DNA from: Actinomycetota bacterium
GTDB taxonomy: Bacteria > Actinomycetota > Acidimicrobiia > Acidimicrobiales > JAMCPL01
Assembly: GCA_023379725.1 (NCBI GenBank)
Contig: JAMCPC010000091.1
Location: forward strand, 3,035 to 19,878
Direction of reading: 5' to 3'
Length of the DNA: 16,844 nt
The translations under genes and the position numbers were made by a program. Each line of letters opens with the position of its first letter. Positions within the stretch are counted from its first letter, which is position 1. Positions 1 through 7,708 of this stretch are shown here, in pieces. The notes beneath the pieces are model-generated. The model was not told the origin of the DNA. It worked only from the letters and a program-made list of their open reading frames with translations, and made no database searches.

Positions 1-795
1 GTGCTCTATGGAGTAGGAGTAGGACCGGGCTCTCCTGATCTGGTTACATTGCGGGCTGTAGACATATTGAAGGGCGTGCAGCATGTGATTGCTCCTACTA
101 TTGACGAACAGTTACCTGGAAGAGCAGAAACTATCATAAGATCCATCATTCCCGATATCAATATTGAACGTTTCGTATTCCCAGTATCGGATGAGAATAC
201 CTCAGAGCACAATCGTGCCGAGGATAGACAGGACAGTATCTACGGCAGAGATGCGATAGATGGTAACCCAGCAGAAGACGGTAAGTCGGTTAGAGATATC
301 GATTCTATCTACGGTCAGCTGGTAGACAATATAGCATCGTATACTACAAGAGATGAGAGCGTTGCTTTTATCACCTTGGGTGATCCTGATATATACTCCA
401 CATTCAGTCATCTCCGATACCTGTACATAAAAAAGCACCCCCACATGCCATTGGAAACTGTCCCCGGAATATGTGCGTTCCAGGAACTGGCAGCCAAGAC
501 GAACACCACACTTTGTACTGGTACTGATACACTTATCCTGACATCACATCTTCATTCCAGCGACGACTATAAAGACATAGTAGAGCAACACGACTCCACG
601 ATAGTCGCCTACAAAGGAGGATCACGGGTAATGAATATAGTAAACTTGGCAGAGAGGAGCGGGAAAATTGACAATGCCATAGTAGGTATCCACCTGGGTC
701 AGGAAGGGGAAACGGTTGCTTCGCTTAAAGAGATGAGAAACATGCCAGAGATACCATACCTATCTACGATTATTATGCCATGTCGAAAATACTGA
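1..795 (+). CDS. cbiL: Cobalt-factor II / precorrin-2 C20-methyltransferase
   Basis: This enzyme transfers a methyl group from SAM to C20 of the early corrin precursor in cobalamin synthesis, in the cytoplasm. The start GVGVGPGSPDLVTL (residues 4-17) is the tetrapyrrole-methylase glycine-rich loop, and LGDPDIYSTF (126-135) is the second family signature. I prefer CbiL over CobI because cbiD lies two genes downstream. The GTG start sits exactly at the window edge; it fits the family N-terminus, but upstream sequence cannot be seen, so the gene could begin earlier. Residues about 67-104 are a hydrophilic expansion absent from typical family members, bracketed by two DSIYG copies (78-82 and 101-105). 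The 3' end overlaps cbiF by 16 nt, which suggests translational coupling. Confidence 0.93.
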   Translation: MLYGVGVGPGSPDLVTLRAVDILKGVQHVIAPTIDEQLPGRAETIIRSIIPDINIERFVFPVSDENTSEHNRAEDRQDSIYGRDAIDGNPAEDGKSVRDIDSIYGQLVDNIASYTTRDESVAFITLGDPDIYSTFSHLRYLYIKKHPHMPLETVPGICAFQELAAKTNTTLCTGTDTLILTSHLHSSDDYKDIVEQHDSTIVAYKGGSRVMNIVNLAERSGKIDNAIVGIHLGQEGETVASLKEMRNMPEIPYLSTIIMPCRKY

Positions 796-1631
796 TTGAG
801 ACACCTGAAGAAAATCCCACTGAATTGAAAGGATGCATCAGTTTTATAGGAGCTGGACCCGGTGCGCCAGACCTCATTACATTGAGAGGCGCCAAACGAC
901 TGTCCGAAGCGGATTTAATAATTTGGGCATCATCACTGGTTCCGCGAGAGCTACTGGATCATGCCCGCAACGGAGTAGAGATACACGATTCGGCCACTAT
1001 GACGTTGGAGGATGTAATCGGAATTTACCGTGACAACCCTACGGCACAAATTGCAAGATTACATTCTGGAGATCCTTCTATATACGGAGCTATCCAGGAA
1101 CAAGTAGATTGGTGCATAGCAGAGGCTCGTAACTTCGAAATTATTCCAGGTGTATCCTCACTGAGTGCAGCCTCCGCCCTAATTCGACGCGAACTTACCA
1201 TCCCAGGCACGTCGCAGAGCATTATCCTTACTCGCTTGCCCTCACGGACATCAAGTAGCGCTGGAATGCATGAAGATCTTGCAACAATGAGTACCATAGG
1301 ATGCACCATGGCGATATTTCTCTCTGCAGCAAGACCTGCGGCACTAAAGCAGAAGCTACTCTCTGACGCATCCGCTTACAATGCAGATACTCCTGTGGCA
1401 GTAGTGTCACATGCCAGTTGGCCGGAGGAAAAGGTAATAGTCAGTGATCTGGGTAACCTGGATACCGCCATAAAGAGTATCGGAACCACTACTACTGTGC
1501 TCGTGTTGGTGGGTGATTTCATTGCGGCACAGCCCAAGCGAAGCCATCTTTACTCGCCGGACTTTGCCCATAAATTTCGTAAACGCTCCCTGAAGGGTTC
1601 ATCGAAAGGTCGACCCAGTGGACAAAGCTGA
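780..1631 (+). CDS. cbiF: Precorrin-4 / cobalt-precorrin-4 C11-methyltransferase
   Basis: This SAM-dependent enzyme methylates C11 of the corrin ring. The family hallmarks are visible: FIGAGPGAPDLITLRGA near residues 22-38 (SAM loop), LVPRELL near 57, HSGDPSIYGAIQEQ (about 95-108) and IIPGVSSLSAASA (about 122-134). Length (283 aa) is slightly above the usual 250-260 because of a basic C-terminal tail rich in K, R and S. The ATG lies inside the end of cbiL and the stop lies inside the start of cbiD, so the three genes form one coupled unit. No strong Shine-Dalgarno sequence precedes the ATG, consistent with reinitiation from cbiL. Confidence 0.95.
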   Translation: MSKILIETPEENPTELKGCISFIGAGPGAPDLITLRGAKRLSEADLIIWASSLVPRELLDHARNGVEIHDSATMTLEDVIGIYRDNPTAQIARLHSGDPSIYGAIQEQVDWCIAEARNFEIIPGVSSLSAASALIRRELTIPGTSQSIILTRLPSRTSSSAGMHEDLATMSTIGCTMAIFLSAARPAALKQKLLSDASAYNADTPVAVVSHASWPEEKVIVSDLGNLDTAIKSIGTTTTVLVLVGDFIAAQPKRSHLYSPDFAHKFRKRSLKGSSKGRPSGQS

Positions 1632-2868
1632 ACCGGAAGGTATAGACGACATACCCAAAAAAACCAGCATAGGCAGTAAGCACAAAACCGTACCGAAAGA
1701 TACCCCTGAAAATAGCACAAATATAACTGAGAGAAGCAGTACCAGATCCAGCGCTGACAAACACCTGGAACCTGCTATCCCCGATATAATGAAAGGGCGT
1801 AAGGCGCTACGCCAAGGCTACACTACAGGCACGTGCGCATCTGCTGCGGCAAAAGCCGCTATCATCGGACTATCTACAGGCCAGATACCTGAGAACGTGT
1901 CTGTCACCCTGCCAGCAGGCAGGATAGTCGAATTACCAGTAGAGCTTACCGCCAGTACGATAAACGATGACAGCGCTACTGCAGTAGTCATAAAAGATGC
2001 TGGTGACGACCCCGACTGCACCAATGGGGCGTGGATGACTGCAACTGTTACATGGACATACGACCAAAGCCCGACTAAGCTACTAGCTGGTCCCGGAATA
2101 GGTACTGTCACCATGGAGGGACTGGGAATACCCGTAGGTGAACCAGCAATAACTCCTATACCAAAAAGAATGATCCTGAGCTCTCTTGAAGAGGTAACTC
2201 CCAGACCAGTAATGGTGACATTTACAGTTCCAGGCGGAGATACCATGGCCAAAGAGACAACAAACGAGAGACTTGGCATCATCGGCGGTATATCCATACT
2301 TGGGACGACTGGAATAGTCAAACCTTTTTCCACGGCGGCTTACCGGGCCAGTATCTTGAGGCAGATAGACGTAGCAAGTGCAAGAGGCTTTAATGAGCTT
2401 GTACTCTGTATCGGCAGCAGATCTGAAAAGGCAGCTATGAAAATATTTTCCGGATACGATCCTGTATTGTTCGTAGAGGTTGGCGATTTTACTGGTGCGG
2501 CTCTGAAACAGGCCGTACGGAGAAATATTCAAAAGGTGTCCCTGGTGGCGATGATGGGCAAGATAACCAAGCTGGCAGCAGGTACCATGATGACCCATTT
2601 TCATAAGTCCAATGTCAATACTACCCTACTATACGATATAGCGATGACAACACATTCACTACCGGAGATAGTCAAGGCAGCCACCGATACCTCTACGGCT
2701 CGCCACTTCTATGAAGTCTGTATTGCACACAATTATCTGCCACCCCTACAGGCTACCTGTGAGTTGGCACGCCAAGAATGCCTGAAGTTCATTGATAACG
2801 CATTTGAAATGCATGTACACATGGTCGATTTTGATTCTGGTGAATTAGTAGCAACTGATCATACTTGA
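1618..2868 (+). CDS. cbiD: Cobalt-precorrin-5B C1-methyltransferase CbiD
   Basis: CbiD methylates C1 of cobalt-precorrin-5B and is specific to the anaerobic (cobalt-early) cobalamin route. The diagnostic motif QGYTTGTCASAAAKAA is at residues 66-81, and later blocks such as GGISILGTTGIVKP and GNYAG-like glycine-rich segments support full length. About 57 hydrophilic S/T/K/D-rich residues precede the conserved start, which is unusual for the family. GTG 1618 overlaps cbiF by 14 nt and has an AAAGG about 8 nt upstream, so I keep it. ATG 1789 is the position where typical CbiD proteins begin, but it lacks a visible ribosome site. The gene converges on mpg with only 5 bp between stops and no recognisable terminator hairpin. 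Confidence 0.95.
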   Translation: MDKAEPEGIDDIPKKTSIGSKHKTVPKDTPENSTNITERSSTRSSADKHLEPAIPDIMKGRKALRQGYTTGTCASAAAKAAIIGLSTGQIPENVSVTLPAGRIVELPVELTASTINDDSATAVVIKDAGDDPDCTNGAWMTATVTWTYDQSPTKLLAGPGIGTVTMEGLGIPVGEPAITPIPKRMILSSLEEVTPRPVMVTFTVPGGDTMAKETTNERLGIIGGISILGTTGIVKPFSTAAYRASILRQIDVASARGFNELVLCIGSRSEKAAMKIFSGYDPVLFVEVGDFTGAALKQAVRRNIQKVSLVAMMGKITKLAAGTMMTHFHKSNVNTTLLYDIAMTTHSLPEIVKAATDTSTARHFYEVCIAHNYLPPLQATCELARQECLKFIDNAFEMHVHMVDFDSGELVATDHT

Positions 2869-2873
2869 TATTC

Positions 2874-3497
2874 CTACCTGGCAGTAGATCCCTCCCGAGA
2901 AGCCTTTCCTGGCATAGGGCTTACATACACGCTACCAGGCACGAAGAATCTCCATGGATAGTCGGCGGCATCCCTAATCCCCACTCTGCCGGAGATCCCC
3001 GGATTTTTAGGTGGAGCAACCCCATCGTCGACAATCACTATCCCCCTATCGCCTGATACTATATCGGCACCATTGTCACTGCCATCAATAGAAAATGCCT
3101 GGCATAGCCGAGCAGGCCCCCTTACGAGCTCACGCAAGTTCCGCACTACCCCCCCACTATCGATACGGGCACTCTTCATCTGCTCTGCCCCTTCAATTGG
3201 CTCTACCGCCCTGAGCAATACTGCACGAGCAAGGCCATCCGGCCCACAAACTACATTCGAGCACCAATGCATACCATAGGTGAAATATACATACAATCTC
3301 CCAGGTGGCCCAAACATCACGGTATTTCGAGTAGTCATGCCCCTGAATGCATGAGAGGCAGGATCCTCTTCTCCCCGGTATGCTTCCACTTCCACTATCC
3401 TCCCGACCCTCTCTCCACGCACGACAAGCTTGTTCAAAAGCAGTGGTGCAACCTCTACTGCATCAGCTTGATAAAAATGGTAATCAAGGATCTTCAC
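2874..3497 (-). CDS. mpg: 3-methyladenine DNA glycosylase (AAG/MPG family)
   Basis: This monofunctional base-excision glycosylase removes alkylated purines such as 3-methyladenine. The family core is visible: VGRIVEVEAYRGEEDPASHA (31-50), with E38, Y40 and H49 matching human AAG E125, Y127 and H136. GPPGRLYVYFTYGMHWCSNVV (63-83) follows, where N81 matches human N169. Length (207 aa) is normal for bacterial members. The start is GTG in a GTGA overlap with the argH stop, so it should be translated by coupling as the last gene of the arginine operon. That puts a DNA repair enzyme under arginine control unless an internal promoter exists. Confidence 0.95.
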   Translation of the reverse strand: MKILDYHFYQADAVEVAPLLLNKLVVRGERVGRIVEVEAYRGEEDPASHAFRGMTTRNTVMFGPPGRLYVYFTYGMHWCSNVVCGPDGLARAVLLRAVEPIEGAEQMKSARIDSGGVVRNLRELVRGPARLCQAFSIDGSDNGADIVSGDRGIVIVDDGVAPPKNPGISGRVGIRDAADYPWRFFVPGSVYVSPMPGKASREGSTAR

Positions 3498-4891
3498 GCT
3501 CTGAGCTTACGAATGTCTTCCAAGCGCGCTCTGTCAGACTCCAGCTTCGCCCTAAACCTCTCCAACTGTGATCTAACCGCATCCGGAGAAGCAGAACCCC
3601 AGGTAACGCGCCTATTCACCGACGTACCTGGACTCAGCAACTCGGTAGCTTCACTTCCCAATTGCGGATGCGCCTCTACGAGTTCCAACAGTGGAACTCC
3701 CCTGGTAATTGAATCCCTTACCAGAGAAGCCGCTATACCATGTGCAGTTCTAAACGGCACATTCCTGGAAACCAGCCATTCAGCCAAGTCTATTGCCGCT
3801 ACATAAGAAGAATCTGCGCACTCAGCCATCCTCTCCTGATTAATGACCATTGTAGATATCATTCCTGACATAGCAGGTAGAGCCAACTTTAGCTGATTTA
3901 CACTATCGAATAAAGGTTGCTTGTCCTCCTGGAGGTCACGGTTATAAGCAAGAGGTAGACCTTTTAACGTAGCAAGCAACCCGGTGAGATTCCCAATCAG
4001 TCTGCCACTCTTACCTCTTGCCAGCTCTGCTACATCAGGATTCTTCTTATGCGGCAACATAGAACTCCCCGTGGCGTAGCTGTCGTCAATCGTCACAAAG
4101 CCAAACTCATTGCTGGACCACAGCACTGTTTCCTCCCCAATACGAGATAGGTGGAGACCCACAATAGCGAGATCATACAGAGCATCGGCAACAAAATCCC
4201 TGTCTGCCACAGCATCCAACGAATTCTCAAACAATTTGGAAAAATGCAACAAATTGGCCGTTTCATTAGGATCTAACGCAATAGACGACCCAGCCAATGC
4301 ACCAGCTCCCAAAGGACTTACATCCATTAAATCAATCGACGAGAGTATCCTGGCGACATCTCTGGTAAGTGCCCAGCCGTGAGCCAGAAAGTGATGCGCT
4401 ACAGGTATCGGCTGAGCTCGTTGAAGGTGTGTATACCCAGGCATATAACTGTCCGCTGAGTCTATAGCTTTTTTCAGTAACACTTCTTCTAGACCCAACA
4501 ACATATCTACAATATCAGTAAGGTTGTCTATCGTATACAAGCGCAGGTCAGTGGCTACCTGGTCATTCCTGCTTCTCCCGGTATGCAACTTTGAGCCTGC
4601 ATCACCCGCTAATTCGGTCACCCTGCGCTCTATTGCGGTATGAATATCCTCATCATCGGGCTTGAATTCAAAGATGCCCTGCTCCATCTCAACCGCTACC
4701 CTGTCCAATGAGGCAATAAGCATAGACTCTTCATCGGCCGTAAGAATACCGATTGTAGCCAGACCTTTCACGTGTGCCTTGGAACAGGAGATGTCATAAG
4801 GAGCCAGAACCACATCAAAGGAGAGACTCTCGGTAAACCGCATTACAGTATCGTCGAGTCGTCCCTCTAATCTATTTTGCCACAGTGTCAT
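3494..4891 (-). CDS. argH: Argininosuccinate lyase
   Basis: ArgH cleaves argininosuccinate to arginine and fumarate, the last step of arginine synthesis. It belongs to the fumarase/aspartase superfamily and acts as a homotetramer. Visible motifs are KLHTGRSRNDQVATDLRL (101-118), YTHLQRAQP (153-161) with a likely catalytic His155, and the superfamily signature GSSMLPHKKNPDVAEL (275-290) in the flexible catalytic-serine loop. Length 465 aa is standard. The ATG overlaps the argG stop (ATGA) and its own stop overlaps the mpg start, so it lies inside a tightly coupled series. Nothing is odd in this gene compared with its expanded neighbours. Confidence 0.98.
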   Translation of the reverse strand: MTLWQNRLEGRLDDTVMRFTESLSFDVVLAPYDISCSKAHVKGLATIGILTADEESMLIASLDRVAVEMEQGIFEFKPDDEDIHTAIERRVTELAGDAGSKLHTGRSRNDQVATDLRLYTIDNLTDIVDMLLGLEEVLLKKAIDSADSYMPGYTHLQRAQPIPVAHHFLAHGWALTRDVARILSSIDLMDVSPLGAGALAGSSIALDPNETANLLHFSKLFENSLDAVADRDFVADALYDLAIVGLHLSRIGEETVLWSSNEFGFVTIDDSYATGSSMLPHKKNPDVAELARGKSGRLIGNLTGLLATLKGLPLAYNRDLQEDKQPLFDSVNQLKLALPAMSGMISTMVINQERMAECADSSYVAAIDLAEWLVSRNVPFRTAHGIAASLVRDSITRGVPLLELVEAHPQLGSEATELLSPGTSVNRRVTWGSASPDAVRSQLERFRAKLESDRARLEDIRKLRA

Positions 4892-6084
4892 CTCGAACTA
4901 TCGACTCCCTGAATACGTGCCCATGTCGACAACGACGTACCCCATACCTGCACGAATCCCTCCGCATACTCATGCTTAAAGGTATCTTCTGGATCATATG
5001 TAGCCAAGCCATAATCGTAAAGAGATAGTTTACTTCTACGTCCGAGTACAGTGCAGTTTCCCGGTGAAAATCTCAAACGGACATCACCGGTTACCGACTT
5101 TTGGCTCTCTAAAATAAACGCATCAAGAGCTTGCTTCAACGGTGAAAACCACATACCGTCATAGACCAGCTCTGCCCAACGCGGCTCCAAGCGCAGTTTT
5201 TCATGGGCAAGATCGCGCTCAAGCGTTATCGACTCCAGGTCACTATGGGCAAGCAAAATTGCCAGTGCACCTGGACACTCATATGTCTCACGACTCTTGA
5301 TACCTACCCTGCGGTTCTCTACCATGTCTATCCTCCCCCACCCGTAAGAACCCGCTATCTCGGATATCGAGGTAATCAGATCAGCCAAATTCAGTTTCTC
5401 TCCATCAATTGCCACGGGAACACCCTGCTCGAAACTGATAACAACCTCCCTGGGAGTAGTCTCTCTCTGAGCTGTCAGTTCGTAGACATCTTCAGGTGGA
5501 GATACCCAGGGATCCTCCATCACCCCGCACTCTATTGCCCTCCCCCACAGATTCTCATCAATAGAGTAAAGCTTATCTACGGCTGCCTCCACCTCAATGC
5601 CATGCCCATGAGCATACTCCAACAGCTCTGCTCGGCTCATACCCCATGATCTGGCTGGTGCCAATGTCTCCAACTCCGGAGCCAAAGATACAATACCCAC
5701 TTCAAAACGTACCTGATCATTGCCCTTCCCCGTACAACCATGTGCCACTGATTTTGCTCCGCTGCGACGTGCTATCTCTACAAGATGCCTAACGATCACT
5801 GGCCTAGATAGCGCGGATACCAGTGGGTAACGCCCCTCGTAGAGTGCATTGGCCCTGATAGCCGGTACAACGAAATCATTTGCCATTTCATCACGAGCAT
5901 CGACTACGACACAATCTATTGCACCAGCATTGAGAGCACGCTGCGATATTTTGTTGAAGTCCCCTCCCTGGCCGACATCCACGACAACGGCTATGACATC
6001 CATTCCCGTAGTCTCCTTCAGCCATGCAACAGCTACTGATGTATCAAGGCCACCGCTATATGCGAGCACCACACTATCGTTCAT
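4888..6084 (-). CDS. argG: Argininosuccinate synthase
   Basis: ArgG condenses citrulline and aspartate with ATP to argininosuccinate. The N-terminus carries the PP-loop AYSGGLDTSVAVAWL (8-22). ARRSGAKSVAHGCTGKGNDQVRFE near 105-128 and the block around SIDENLWGRAIE match the family. Length 398 aa is typical. The ATG is preceded by a strong AAGGAG with 7 nt spacing, the clearest ribosome site in the operon. This fits the 42-nt gap after argR, where coupling would be weak. The stop overlaps the argH start by 4 nt. Confidence 0.98.
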   Translation of the reverse strand: MNDSVVLAYSGGLDTSVAVAWLKETTGMDVIAVVVDVGQGGDFNKISQRALNAGAIDCVVVDARDEMANDFVVPAIRANALYEGRYPLVSALSRPVIVRHLVEIARRSGAKSVAHGCTGKGNDQVRFEVGIVSLAPELETLAPARSWGMSRAELLEYAHGHGIEVEAAVDKLYSIDENLWGRAIECGVMEDPWVSPPEDVYELTAQRETTPREVVISFEQGVPVAIDGEKLNLADLITSISEIAGSYGWGRIDMVENRRVGIKSRETYECPGALAILLAHSDLESITLERDLAHEKLRLEPRWAELVYDGMWFSPLKQALDAFILESQKSVTGDVRLRFSPGNCTVLGRRSKLSLYDYGLATYDPEDTFKHEYAEGFVQVWGTSLSTWARIQGVDSSR

Positions 6085-6090
6085 TTGTAT

Positions 6091-6096
6091 CTCCTT
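6091..6096 (-). promoter_or_regulatory. Strong Shine-Dalgarno site of argG
   Basis: On the minus strand AAGGAG lies 7 nt before the argG ATG. It is the strongest ribosome site near an internal operon gene and supports the ATG at 6084. It suggests that argG is translated independently of argR. Confidence 0.75.
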
Positions 6097-6107
6097 ACAA
6101 TGTCTAT

Positions 6108-6137
6108 ATTGCTATTCTTCAGATTGCTATTCTTCAG
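6108..6137 (-). repeat. 15-bp perfect tandem duplication spanning the argR stop codon
   Basis: Two adjacent identical 15-bp units (plus strand attgctattcttcag, 6108-6122 and 6123-6137) cover the last codons of argR and its TAG. Because 15 is a multiple of 3, the second copy keeps the frame: the 3' end reads SEE-stop-Q-SEE-stop. The duplication gave a second in-frame stop and lengthened the argR-argG gap. It appears recent because the copies are identical. Confidence 0.9.
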
Positions 6138-6618
6138 ATTTATATTTGATGATCAGCCCAGAGGCATCATTCAAGTTGCCAGCTATCCTGCCAGCAGATC
6201 TCTCATTCTTTGAAACTATGAATATAGTATCGTCACCAGCGACGGTACCAAGAATATCCTCCAATTGCGCCCTGTCCAGTGCAGCGGCTACTACGTGCGC
6301 ACACCCGGGTGGAGTATGCAGCACTACAATATTGCCTGCATACTCTACTTTGGCCACCCATTCTCTCAAGACCTTACGTAAAGCCTCTTCTGGTGGAGAT
6401 ATCGACACTACAGTACTGGAAACTGTATATATTGGATCACCATTTTGATCGCGAACTTTGGCAACACCAATCTCTTCCAGGTCTCTGCTCAGAGTACTTT
6501 GGGTAACCGGTATACCACGGCTATGCAACAGTGTAGCCAGTTGCTGTTGGCTGGAAATCTTGGATTCCGAGATAAAGTGAATAATGAGTTTTTGACGCTC
6601 TTGCTTACCAATTTTCAT
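6127..6618 (-). CDS. argR: Arginine repressor ArgR
   Basis: ArgR is a hexameric arginine-sensing regulator that binds ARG boxes. The winged-helix N-terminal domain includes the recognition segment PVTQSTLSRDLEEIGVAKV (38-56). The C-terminal oligomerisation and arginine-binding domain ends with LGTVAGDDTIFIV (123-135), whose GDD motif contacts arginine. Length 163 aa is typical. The ATG has a GAGG with 7 nt spacing, and the gene follows argF by 13 nt. Location inside the operon implies autorepression with the ARG-box promoter before argC. The final codons and stop are tandemly duplicated downstream. Confidence 0.97.
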   Translation of the reverse strand: MKIGKQERQKLIIHFISESKISSQQQLATLLHSRGIPVTQSTLSRDLEEIGVAKVRDQNGDPIYTVSSTVVSISPPEEALRKVLREWVAKVEYAGNIVVLHTPPGCAHVVAAALDRAQLEDILGTVAGDDTIFIVSKNERSAGRIAGNLNDASGLIIKYKSEE

Positions 6619-6631
6619 TTCGATACCTCAT

Positions 6632-7708
6632 CTATTGGTCAACACCCATGCTCATACTCCCGCTGTCTTTCACCTCTGTTGTACTGGTATTATCGGTCAA
6701 CGCCCTATCGGTCAAGGCCATATTGGTATACACCTCATCGGTCGAGGCCATACCAGGCAATGCCCTATCAATCGCTGCCTTACCACCCAACGCCCATACC
6801 AGTACTGCCGCTATAGCCGGAAGCCGGTTTGCTGCCTGTAGCCACACAGCACTGTATTTGCCATATAGCACAGAGTTGGTAATTTCCTCCCCCCTATGTG
6901 CCGGCAAGCAGTGCATTACAACTGGATCCTGCCCGGAAGCAGCTACCAACTCATCATTGACGGTAAAGCCCCTGAATGCCTCCCTGCGTATATCAGCCTC
7001 TACTTCATCACCCATTGAAACCCAGGTGTCGGTATAAATGATGTCACTGCCTACTACCGCCCGTAGCGGATCATTAAATACCTCAAGATCAGCGCCAAGG
7101 CTGTTTATCAAGCTAATATCGTTTTCAGAGGGCATATATGTATCTGGACATGCACACCGCAACAACATACCCTTCATGGCACAGACCTCCATAAGAGAAC
7201 GAAAGACATTGTTTGGATCACCTATATAGGTAATTATCTTTCCTTCTGGATTACCAAGCTCAGCTTGAATGGTCAATATGTCCGCTATGGCCTGACTCGG
7301 ATGAGCAAGATCAGATAGAAGATTGATCACAGGGATACCAGTGGCCCATTCATATGACTCTTGTTGCGATTCTATAGCAGTAACCATCGACCGAAGGGTC
7401 TCATGGCGTATTACCCTTGCACATATCGCAGCATGGTAGCTAGCAAGTACCCTGGCAACATCCTCAGGAGTCTCCCGCACCCCTATCCCTACCTCTTCCG
7501 ATTGAATATAGACAGGATGCCCACCGAGCGCAGCAACTGCCAACTCAGTCGAATTACGGGTACGTAAGGATGGCTTCTCAAAAATCATAGCAACACCTCT
7601 ACCTTCAAGTAGGCGCGGGAGTGACGATACCGGCATAGATGCGATATCAATTATATAATTAAGTTCTTCGCAGGATAGATCGCTAATATCCAGGAGGTTA
7701 TGAATCAT
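6632..7708 (-). CDS. argF: Ornithine carbamoyltransferase with a repeat-built C-terminal tail
   Basis: ArgF makes citrulline from ornithine and carbamoyl phosphate. The carbamoyl-phosphate loop is FEKPSLRTR (43-51), where the usual STRTR has Leu48 in place of Thr. DLAHPSQAIAD (133-143), DTWVSMGDE (227-235) and HCLPAHRGEE (266-275) are the remaining active-site motifs. SMG indicates ornithine rather than acetylornithine as substrate. The normal family C-terminus ends near residue 308 (VLVWAL). Here about 50 further residues follow, built from degenerate five-residue units resembling TDRAL. The ATG overlaps the argD stop (ATGA) and has GGAGGAGG upstream. Confidence 0.96.
   Translation of the reverse strand: MIHNLLDISDLSCEELNYIIDIASMPVSSLPRLLEGRGVAMIFEKPSLRTRNSTELAVAALGGHPVYIQSEEVGIGVRETPEDVARVLASYHAAICARVIRHETLRSMVTAIESQQESYEWATGIPVINLLSDLAHPSQAIADILTIQAELGNPEGKIITYIGDPNNVFRSLMEVCAMKGMLLRCACPDTYMPSENDISLINSLGADLEVFNDPLRAVVGSDIIYTDTWVSMGDEVEADIRREAFRGFTVNDELVAASGQDPVVMHCLPAHRGEEITNSVLYGKYSAVWLQAANRLPAIAAVLVWALGGKAAIDRALPGMASTDEVYTNMALTDRALTDNTSTTEVKDSGSMSMGVDQ
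6693..6797 (-). repeat. Degenerate 15-bp tandem repeat encoding the ArgF tail
   Basis: Seven consecutive 15-bp units can be laid out on the plus strand: tcggtcaacgcccta, tcggtcaaggccata, ttggtatacacctca, tcggtcgaggccata, ccaggcaatgcccta, tcaatcgctgcctta, ccacccaacgcccat. They are in frame and encode five-residue units such as TDRAL and TNMAL. Similarity is strongest among units 1, 2, 4 and 5 and fades at the edge near the catalytic domain. Confidence 0.75.

Noticed and set aside
2083..2604. 173-codon minus-strand ORF within cbiD
   Set aside because: It lies opposite the conserved CbiD core; its composition reflects complementary codons.
2866..2876. Bidirectional terminator between cbiD and mpg
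   Set aside because: Only 5 bp separate the stops and no hairpin with a T-tract is visible.
5203..5649. 148-codon plus-strand ORF opposite argG
   Set aside because: The argG reading is certain, and this frame shows no recognisable domain.
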